NCBI GenBank assembly: GCA_019120615.1
Contig: DWUT01000153.1
Location: forward strand, 1 to 38,586
DNA from: Candidatus Mediterraneibacter norfolkensis
Lineage (GTDB): Bacteria > Bacillota > Clostridia > Lachnospirales > Lachnospiraceae
Length of the DNA stretch: 38,586 bases
Reading direction: 5' to 3'
The notes under the pieces are model-generated. The model was given only the letters and a program-made list of their open reading frames with translations. It had not been told where the DNA came from and made no database searches. How positions within the stretch are numbered: the stretch's first letter is position 1; the number at the start of each line of letters is the position of its first letter. Positions 32,243 to 38,586 of the stretch are shown here, in pieces. Position numbers and translations under genes: made by a program.

Positions 32243-33967
32243 ATGGATGCAAAGAAAAGATATGAAGAGTGGCTTGAGAACCCATACTTTGATGAGACTA
32301 CAAAATCCGAACTAAAAAGCATAGCAAGCGATGAAAAAGAGATAGAGGAAAGATTTTACCGTGATCTGGAATTCGGGACGGGAGGTCTCCGTGGAATCAT
32401 CGGAGCAGGAACCAACCGGATGAATATCTATACGGTGAGAAAGGCGACTCAGGGGCTTTCCAATTTCATTTTGAAAGAAAAGACGGAGAAAAAGGGAGTG
32501 GCCATCGCGTTTGACTCGAGAAATATGTCCCCAGAGTTTGCCGAAGAAGCGGCGCTCTGTCTTGCTGCAAACGGGATCAAAGCCTATATCTTTCCGTCGC
32601 TTCGCCCTACTCCCATGCTCTCCTTTGCGCTCAGAGAGCTGGGGTGTACAGCTGGAATCGTGGTGACTGCCAGCCATAATCCGCCGGAGTATAACGGATA
32701 CAAAGTATATTGGGAGGACGGCGCCCAGATCACATATCCGAAGGATGAGCAGATCATCGGAGAGGTCAACGCGGTGACAGATTATGCCAGCGTGAAGACA
32801 ATGAGCCGGGAAGAGGCTGAAAAAGCTGGACTGTATCAGGTGATCGGACCAGAGATCGACGATAAATATATCGAGGCATTGAAATCTCTCGCTATTCACC
32901 CGGAGATCATCCGCGAGGAGGCACAGAACTTAAAAATCGTGTACACCCCTCTCCACGGGACAGGAAATATTCCGGTCAGGAGAATCCTGAAAGAGCTGGG
33001 GTTTGAAAAGGTCTATGTTGTCAAAGAACAGGAACTCCCGGACGGGAATTTCCCGACAGTGTCCTACCCGAATCCGGAGGATAAAAATGCGTTCAGGCTG
33101 GCGCTGGAGCTTGCGAAAGAAGTGGACGCGGATATCGTTCTTGCCACAGATCCGGATGCGGACCGTCTCGGCGTATATGCGAAAGATACGAAGACAGGCG
33201 AATACATGAGCTTCACCGGGAATATGTCCGGCATGCTCATTCTGGAATATATCCTTTCCCAGAGAAAAGCGCTCGGAACACTTCCGGAAAACGGAGCAGT
33301 GGTTACCACCATCGTATCCGGAAAGATGTCAAAGGAGATCACAAAAGAGTATGGCATGACTCTCATTGAGACACTTACCGGATTCAAATACATTGGAGAG
33401 CAGATCAAGTTCTTCGAGCAGTCGGGCAGCCATGAGTATGTGTTCGGATATGAGGAAAGTTATGGCTGTCTTGTAGGAACTCATGCAAGAGATAAGGACG
33501 CAGTCGTTGCCGTGATGGCACTCTGCGAAGTGGCGGCATACTGCAGACATCAGGGCATCACTCTGTGCGATCAGATGGAAACGCTCTTTAAGAAATACGG
33601 ATATTACAAGGAGGGTCTCTGTACCGTGACGCTGAAAGGACAGGAAGGCGCGAAGAAGATTCAGTCCATGATGGAGCAGATCCGCACAAATGTGCCGGAT
33701 ACAGTCGGTGGACTGAAGATACTGCGGTTCCGGGATTACAGAGAAAATATTATAAGAGACTGCGCGACAGGCGAAGAGACGGCTACGGGACTTCCGAGGT
33801 CAAACGTGCTTTACTTTGAGCTGGAAAATGACGCGTGGTGCTGTATCCGACCGTCAGGGACAGAGCCTAAGATCAAGTTCTATATCGGGGTAAAGGGAAC
33901 AGATGATGCAGACGCACAGGAAAAGCTGGATACGCTGACAAAAGCTGTGGAAGCGCTGGCAGAGTAA
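32243..33967 (+). CDS. Phosphoglucomutase/phosphomannomutase
   Basis: The 574-aa protein is an alpha-D-phosphohexomutase of the long clostridial PgcA type. The phosphoserine is Ser144 in VTASHNPPEYNGYK, the metal loop is TDPDADRLG, the sugar-binding loop is GYEESYGCLVG, and the phosphate-binding loop is RPSGTEPKIKFY near the C-terminus. It interconverts hexose-1- and hexose-6-phosphates. In this locus it would turn mannose-1-phosphate from the phosphorylases into mannose-6-phosphate for the isomerase encoded next; glucose phosphates are also possible. Start ATG 32243 follows AAAAAGGAGG. Confidence 0.93.
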   Translation: MDAKKRYEEWLENPYFDETTKSELKSIASDEKEIEERFYRDLEFGTGGLRGIIGAGTNRMNIYTVRKATQGLSNFILKEKTEKKGVAIAFDSRNMSPEFAEEAALCLAANGIKAYIFPSLRPTPMLSFALRELGCTAGIVVTASHNPPEYNGYKVYWEDGAQITYPKDEQIIGEVNAVTDYASVKTMSREEAEKAGLYQVIGPEIDDKYIEALKSLAIHPEIIREEAQNLKIVYTPLHGTGNIPVRRILKELGFEKVYVVKEQELPDGNFPTVSYPNPEDKNAFRLALELAKEVDADIVLATDPDADRLGVYAKDTKTGEYMSFTGNMSGMLILEYILSQRKALGTLPENGAVVTTIVSGKMSKEITKEYGMTLIETLTGFKYIGEQIKFFEQSGSHEYVFGYEESYGCLVGTHARDKDAVVAVMALCEVAAYCRHQGITLCDQMETLFKKYGYYKEGLCTVTLKGQEGAKKIQSMMEQIRTNVPDTVGGLKILRFRDYRENIIRDCATGEETATGLPRSNVLYFELENDAWCCIRPSGTEPKIKFYIGVKGTDDADAQEKLDTLTKAVEALAE

Positions 33968-33979
33968 TTCTAAGCTGCA

Positions 33980-34019
33980 GACCGGGACCCATGTACTGGT
34001 ACAGAGATGGGAGCCGGTC
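33980..34019 (+). other. Intercistronic hairpin between mutase and isomerase-kinase genes
   Basis: GACCGG / CCGGTC (33980-33985 with 34014-34019) and CCCAT / ATGGG (33988-33992 with 34007-34011) form a stem with a GA/AG internal loop. No T-run follows, so it is likely an mRNA stability or processing element rather than a terminator. Confidence 0.4.
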
Positions 34020-34053
34020 AAACGGTAAAAATTTTAAATAGAGGAGTGGAAGT

Positions 34054-35949
34054 ATGAGTGTTTATAAACTGAAACCAAGCTGCAAGGACTACCTCTGGGG
34101 AGGCCACCGGCTGGTGGATGAGTACGGGAAAGAATATGACGGCGATGTACTTGCAGAGACATGGGAGCTTTCCTGTCATCCGGACGGTCCCTCTACGATC
34201 GTAAACGGTCCGTATGCCGGAAAGACATTGGAACAGTACATAGAAGCGGCAGGGAAAGAAGTCCTTGGGACCAACTGCAGAAGATTCCGAGATTTTCCGA
34301 TTCTGATCAAATTTATCGACGCAAAGCAGAACCTGTCGATCCAGGTCCATCCGGATAACCGGTATGCCCTGAAAAATGAGGGGCAGTACGGTAAAACTGA
34401 GATGTGGTACGTGATGGACGCGGAGAAAGACGCATTTCTCTACTATGGTTTTAAGACGGAGATCAGTAAGGAAGAATTTGCCAGAAGAATTCAGGAGGAT
34501 ACACTCCTTGAGGTTCTCAATGCGGTGCCTGTGCAGAAGGGAGACGTGCTTTTTATTGAGTCCGGAACAATCCATGCTATCGGAGCCGGTATTCTGATCG
34601 CGGAGATTCAGCAGAATTCCAATGTAACCTACAGAGTCTATGATTATGGGAGGGTCGGAAAGGATGGAAAAAAACGTGACCTTCATATTGAAAAGGCACT
34701 TGCCGTCACGAACCGGGTTCCGCTGATCAAGAGTAAGAGCAGCTATCCTCATGTTGCAGACTGTGATTATTTCACTGTGGACAAGCTGAATCTGGACGGA
34801 CGGATGATGCGCAGGATGGAAGGGAGTGTATCGGAAGAGTCGTTTGTCAGTATTCTGATCCTTGACGGTGAGGGGACTGTCTCCTGCGGCGGGCAGGAAG
34901 CGGAAATCGGTCAGGATAAAGATGCCGCAGGAGATATGAAAGTCTCATATAAGAAAGGAGACAGCCTGTTCCTTCCGGCAGGGAGCGGCACCTATGTGAT
35001 CGAAGGAAGCTGTGACGCGCTGATCACCACGATCCGCGAGAAAGCAGCGCCTGTCCGGATCGGTATCGATATGGGAGGAACGGACACGAAGATCGGTCTT
35101 GTGGATGTACACCAGAAGATGATTGATTCTGTATGCATCCCCACAGATGCAAAGCGGCCGGCGGAGGAAGTGATCCGGACTGTTGGAGAGGCCGCGCTGA
35201 CTCTTCTGGAGAAGAACGGAATCGCTATGGATCAGTGCGTTGGAGCGGGAATCGGTGTCCCGGGAACTGTGGACCGTAAGAACGGCGTTGTCCGTTATTC
35301 CAATAATATCCGCTGGGAAGAAGTGCCGCTGGCGGAAGAGATGGGATCCTATCTTCCGATTCCGGTTGAAATTGCAAATGACGCGGACTGCGCAGCGCTT
35401 GGCGAGGCGATCGCAGGAGCGGGAAAGGACTGCAGCGATGTGGTTATGCTGACTCTTGGAACCGGCGTTGGAGGAGGAATTATTCTGGACGGCGAGATCT
35501 ATGAGGGAAGGGGGATCGGCGGAAGCGAGCTGGGGCATATGGTTATTGTCGAGAACGGAGAACCCTGTACCTGCGGAAGGCGGGGGTGCCTGGAAGCCTA
35601 TGCTTCTGCGACTGCATTAAAAAGAGATGCACGCCGTGTCTCAGGAAAGGATCTGGATCCGGAAGAGATTTTTACACTGGCAGAACAGGGAGACGCTGTG
35701 ATGAAAGCAGTTGTAGATACCTATATTCGCAGGCTGGGGCTGGGGATAGTAAATATCGTGAATATTTTCCGGTCGCAGCTCGTGCTGCTGGGAGGCGGTA
35801 TTTCCAGACAGGGAGAGACGCTTCTTGCCCCGCTTCGTGAGATTGTGAAAAAAGAGTGCTTTGGAGGAGAAAAAGGGGATGTGCCGGAGATCGAAGCAGC
35901 TGTGCTCGGCAATGACGCCGGAATGATCGGTGCGGCAGGATTAATATGA
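34054..35949 (+). CDS. Mannose-6-phosphate isomerase fused to ROK sugar kinase
   Basis: The 631-aa protein carries two enzymes. Residues 1-~330 are a class I phosphomannose isomerase (ManA): WGGHRLVDEYG, zinc ligands around Gln97/His99 (IQVHPDN), Glu116 and His174 (SGTIHAIGAG), and YRVYDYGR. Residues ~334-631 are a ROK kinase: phosphate loop IGIDMGGTDTKIG, catalytic Asp in NDADCAALGEA, ATP motif TLGTGVGGG, and zinc motif CTCGRRGCLEAYAS. The kinase would phosphorylate glucose (or mannose) released by the phosphorylase; the isomerase makes fructose-6-phosphate. Both active sites look complete and the reading frame is continuous. RBS AGAGGAG. Confidence 0.93.
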   Translation: MSVYKLKPSCKDYLWGGHRLVDEYGKEYDGDVLAETWELSCHPDGPSTIVNGPYAGKTLEQYIEAAGKEVLGTNCRRFRDFPILIKFIDAKQNLSIQVHPDNRYALKNEGQYGKTEMWYVMDAEKDAFLYYGFKTEISKEEFARRIQEDTLLEVLNAVPVQKGDVLFIESGTIHAIGAGILIAEIQQNSNVTYRVYDYGRVGKDGKKRDLHIEKALAVTNRVPLIKSKSSYPHVADCDYFTVDKLNLDGRMMRRMEGSVSEESFVSILILDGEGTVSCGGQEAEIGQDKDAAGDMKVSYKKGDSLFLPAGSGTYVIEGSCDALITTIREKAAPVRIGIDMGGTDTKIGLVDVHQKMIDSVCIPTDAKRPAEEVIRTVGEAALTLLEKNGIAMDQCVGAGIGVPGTVDRKNGVVRYSNNIRWEEVPLAEEMGSYLPIPVEIANDADCAALGEAIAGAGKDCSDVVMLTLGTGVGGGIILDGEIYEGRGIGGSELGHMVIVENGEPCTCGRRGCLEAYASATALKRDARRVSGKDLDPEEIFTLAEQGDAVMKAVVDTYIRRLGLGIVNIVNIFRSQLVLLGGGISRQGETLLAPLREIVKKECFGGEKGDVPEIEAAVLGNDAGMIGAAGLI

Positions 35950-35973
35950 TATAATAAAATAAAGATGAATAAG

Positions 35974-35999
35974 CGGCAGGAGTTGACCCTGCCGTTTTT
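35974..35999 (+). terminator. Intrinsic terminator after the isomerase-kinase gene
   Basis: Stem CGGCAGG (35974-35980) / CCTGCCG (35988-35994) with a 7-nt loop is followed by TTTTT. It separates the sugar operon from the NUDIX gene. Confidence 0.85.
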
Positions 36000-36033
36000 G
36001 CTATCAGATTTATGAAAAAAGGAGAAAGAAACC

Positions 36034-36594
36034 ATGAGTGAAAAAAATCCGTTTGTGACATTGAAATCAGAAAAGATACAGGCAGGTCGTTTTCAGATTG
36101 TACAGGATCAGGTAAAGGTGAACGGTCATGAACAGCCATATGACTATCTGGAAATCAGGGAGGGGGTAAGTATACTTCCGATGTTGGAAAATCGAATCCT
36201 TCTGCAGAGACAATATCGATATCCGGTACGTTCATGGCAGTGGGAACTCCCCGGCGGTTTCGTAGATCCGGGGGAGACACCGGAGGAAGCAGCTGTAAGG
36301 GAACTGGAAGAGGAAACCGGATATACGGTGAAAGCACTGCACTCTCTGGGGGCGTTTTACCCGTCTTTCGGATCAACAAATGAAAAAATATGGCTTTTTG
36401 CGGCAGAGTGTGGCAATTCGGGGGATACGGACAGAGAGCCGGGAGAGATTATCAGCCTGACAGATATGACACTGGACGAATTTCGCGGTCTTGTGGCAAG
36501 AGGAGAGTTTATGCATGGGGCCGGACTGGCTGCGTGGGCAAGATACATGAGCCGGAAGCAGGATTTTGAATACCAGGAAGAAACGGGAGAATAG
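36034..36594 (+). CDS. NUDIX hydrolase (ADP-ribose pyrophosphatase type)
   Basis: The 186-aa protein has a complete Nudix box, [18 protein letters not shown] followed by EEETGY (fits GX5EX7REUXEEXGU), residues ~71-93, preceded by [18 protein letters not shown], typical of the ADP-ribose pyrophosphatase (NudF-like) branch. It would cleave ADP-ribose or a related nucleotide sugar. It has its own leader after a terminator, with AAAAGGAGAAAG before ATG 36034, and the next alpha-galactosidase gene starts 3 nt after its stop. Its tie to sugar use is unclear. Confidence 0.92.
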   Translation: MSEKNPFVTLKSEKIQAGRFQIVQDQVKVNGHEQPYDYLEIREGVSILPMLENRILLQRQYRYPVRSWQWELPGGFVDPGETPEEAAVRELEEETGYTVKALHSLGAFYPSFGSTNEKIWLFAAECGNSGDTDREPGEIISLTDMTLDEFRGLVARGEFMHGAGLAAWARYMSRKQDFEYQEETGE

Positions 36595-36597
36595 AGA

Positions 36598-38586
36598 ATG
36601 GCGACTGACGATAAAAACAGAATGAGCACTATTGAAATTGAAGAAAATGGTATATATATCGTCCTTGGGATTCTGGGTGACGGGACAATCCGTCTGCTCC
36701 ATTTTTCGTCTATTCCATTCTGCGTGGATGATCTTGAAGCCGAGGATATAAAAGAAGGTTTTCCGCTTGTGGGCTTTAACCTCTCCGGATATGACAGGCC
36801 TTATGAGAGACATGGCAATAAATATATTATAACAGCACCCGGATACCGCCTGAAATACTGTTCCCATACGGATAAGTATAATGATATCGGACGGAAAATA
36901 GTGTTTTACCTGACAGATGAACAGACCGGTGTGGATGTTTTCTGTCATTGGCAGTTTTATAAAGATATCCCGGTGATACGGTGCTGGAACAGAGTGGAGA
37001 ACAATGGGGAAGAAGAGCAGATTGTGGAATATATCTCAAATTTTTATTATGAAGGCTTTGAAAAAGAAGGCCGGATACGGCAAGATGAAAAACTGCTGCT
37101 GAAAATACCGCATAACAGCTGGCAGAGGGAGATGAACTGGAAAGAATATTCTTTGAGGGATCTTGGAATGGATCTTACGCAGAAAAAAGAACTGCAGCGT
37201 TCTTCTTCTATGATACGTGTTAATAATACGGGGAACTGGTCAACAAAGGAATATCTTCCGATAGCCTGCCTGGAGAATACAGAAATACGAACCGGACTTT
37301 TCTGGCAGATTGAGCATAATGGTTCATGGCACTGGGAGATCGGCGACCGGAACGGCCATCTTTATCTTGCGCTGGGAGGACCGAATGAACTTTATTCCCA
37401 CTGGACAAAACAGCTTAAGCCGGGCGAAGTGTTTGATACAGTGCCTGCTGCTGTGGGTACTTCGTGTGAAAAGACAGGGAAAAGTGTATTTGAAGATGCT
37501 GTGGAGACGCTGACGCAATATCGGCGCCGCATCCGAAGACAAAATAAAGATAACGAAAAACTTCCGGTGATCTTTAATGACTATATGAACTGTCTGTGGG
37601 GAAAACCGACAGCGGAGCAGGAAATACCGATGATCGATGCCGCTGCTGACGCGGGATGTGAATATTACTGCATCGATGCAGGATGGTATGCAGACGGAGA
37701 CTGGTGGGACAGTGTGGGAGAGTGGCAGGTGAGCAGCAGGCGCTTCCCGGACGGACTGGAAGCGGTGACAGATTATATCAGGAAAAAAGGAATGATTCCG
37801 GGGGTCTGGCTGGAGCCGGAAGTAATGGGAGTCAATTGCACACTTGCCCGGAGAGTACCGGAAGACTGGTTTTTTATCCGTCACGGAAAACCGGTATATG
37901 ACAGAAGCCGTTTACAGCTGGACTACCGTAATCCGAAGGTCCGGGCGTATATGGATTCAGTAGTGGACCGGCTTGTCCGGGAGTATAATGTGGGCTACAT
38001 TAAAATGGATTACAACATAGAACCGGGGATCGGGACAGAGCTGCATGCGGACAGTCCCGGGGAGGGGCTCCTGGAACATGAAAGGGCATATCTCGGATGG
38101 CTGGACGGACTTTTCAGGCGCTATCCCGGTCTTGTGATTGAAAACTGTGCGAGCGGAGGACTCAGAATGGATTATGCCATGCTGTCCAGACTCAGTATTC
38201 AGTCTACCAGTGATACGGAAGACTATATGAACTATCCGGTTATTGCTGCCAATGCGGCTGCGGCAGTAACTCCGGAACAGGCGGCAGTGTGGTCTTACCC
38301 GATGACACATGATTCATGGAAGGATAAGGATGAATTATGTGAGGAAACGGCATTTAATATGGTCAGTTCCATGCTGCTTCGTATCCATCTGAGCGGACAT
38401 CTGGTACAACTGGATGAGATGAGGAAAAGTCTCGTAAAAGAAGGAATTGAAGTATATAAAATGCTCCGTTCGGATATCCCTGAATCTTTGCCTTTCTGGC
38501 CGCTGGGACTGGCATCGTATCAGGATGAATGGATTGCTTTTGGATTAAAAAGAAATGATCATGCATATCTTGCCGTATGGAAGCGT
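36598..38586 (+). CDS. GH36 alpha-galactosidase, second type (cut by window end)
   Basis: About 663 residues are present and the frame is open to the end. The barrel shows INDYMNCLW-like VIFNDYMNCLWG, CIDAGWY, GVWLEPEVMG, nucleophile Asp471 in YIKMDYN, ENCASGG, and acid/base Asp539 in STSDTEDY. In the first GH36 gene these read KWDMNR and CSDDTDA, so the two enzymes belong to distinct GH36 branches and may differ in chain length or linkage preference. ATG 36598 follows the NUDIX stop by 3 nt with a GGGAG upstream. No signal peptide is visible. The C-terminal beta domain lies outside the window. Confidence 0.93.
   Translation, partial: MATDDKNRMSTIEIEENGIYIVLGILGDGTIRLLHFSSIPFCVDDLEAEDIKEGFPLVGFNLSGYDRPYERHGNKYIITAPGYRLKYCSHTDKYNDIGRKIVFYLTDEQTGVDVFCHWQFYKDIPVIRCWNRVENNGEEEQIVEYISNFYYEGFEKEGRIRQDEKLLLKIPHNSWQREMNWKEYSLRDLGMDLTQKKELQRSSSMIRVNNTGNWSTKEYLPIACLENTEIRTGLFWQIEHNGSWHWEIGDRNGHLYLALGGPNELYSHWTKQLKPGEVFDTVPAAVGTSCEKTGKSVFEDAVETLTQYRRRIRRQNKDNEKLPVIFNDYMNCLWGKPTAEQEIPMIDAAADAGCEYYCIDAGWYADGDWWDSVGEWQVSSRRFPDGLEAVTDYIRKKGMIPGVWLEPEVMGVNCTLARRVPEDWFFIRHGKPVYDRSRLQLDYRNPKVRAYMDSVVDRLVREYNVGYIKMDYNIEPGIGTELHADSPGEGLLEHERAYLGWLDGLFRRYPGLVIENCASGGLRMDYAMLSRLSIQSTSDTEDYMNYPVIAANAAAAVTPEQAAVWSYPMTHDSWKDKDELCEETAFNMVSSMLLRIHLSGHLVQLDEMRKSLVKEGIEVYKMLRSDIPESLPFWPLGLASYQDEWIAFGLKRNDHAYLAVWKR

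Noticed and set aside
1-38586. tRNA, rRNA, insertion-sequence transposases and prophage genes
   Set aside because: I saw no cloverleaf, rRNA motif, transposase DDE motif or phage structural gene in either strand.

Overview
The window reads as a chromosomal segment of an anaerobic gut Firmicute, most likely a Lachnospiraceae (Clostridium cluster XIVa) species. The evidence is moderate G+C with AGGAGG-type ribosome binding sites, a magnesium (M-box) riboswitch in front of mgtE, Hsp33 and glutamine-dependent NAD synthetase of clostridial type, a VncRS/Bce-like ABC transporter plus two-component locus, and a beta-mannan utilisation locus resembling the one known from Roseburia. The genus cannot be fixed from the sequence alone.

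Region 1 (1-5840): the 5' part of mgtE on the minus strand, with a complete leader (sigma-A promoter, M-box aptamer, intrinsic terminator). It is followed by a PepD-type dipeptidase, a small PqqD-like protein paired with a one-helix membrane protein, and an OPT-family oligopeptide transporter. The last four suggest peptide uptake and use.

Region 2 (5841-10518): a tightly spaced plus-strand operon of a SAM methyltransferase, Hsp33, NAD+ synthase and a MoeA/MogA-like molybdopterin-binding protein with a cysteine-rich tail.

Region 3 (10519-11170): a gene-poor stretch and the most unusual part of the window. Two diverged copies of a ~130-nt structured element lie in inverted orientation. They differ by compensatory changes that keep the stems intact. 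Between them sits a 30-aa holin-like toxin ORF with a convergent antisense RNA (good promoter and terminator), which looks like a type I toxin-antitoxin module.

Region 4 (11171-17064, minus strand): response regulator, histidine kinase, ABC ATPase, 866-aa FtsX-type permease and a second ABC ATPase. This is probably a peptide-antibiotic sensing or resistance system. Three 11-bp direct repeats precede the permease gene.

Region 5 (17322-38586, plus strand): a locus for uptake and intracellular breakdown of acetylated galacto(gluco)manno-oligosaccharides. It encodes two GH36 alpha-galactosidases (one cut by the window end), two tandem LacI regulators, a CUT1 ABC importer (lipoprotein and two permeases), a GH130 manno-oligosaccharide phosphorylase, a cellobiose/mannobiose 2-epimerase, a GH130 mannosylglucose phosphorylase, a one-helix protein and a frameshifted YesL (DUF624) protein. 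It also encodes CE2-like and CE17-like acetyl esterases, a phosphohexomutase, a fused mannose-6-phosphate isomerase/ROK sugar kinase and a NUDIX hydrolase. The inferred route is import, side-chain removal (galactose, acetate), epimerisation of terminal mannobiose to mannosylglucose, phosphorolysis to mannose-1-phosphate plus glucose, then mutase, isomerase and kinase steps into glycolysis. A palindromic A/T-rich motif is repeated in front of the first alpha-galactosidase and of the binding-protein gene and is the best operator candidate.
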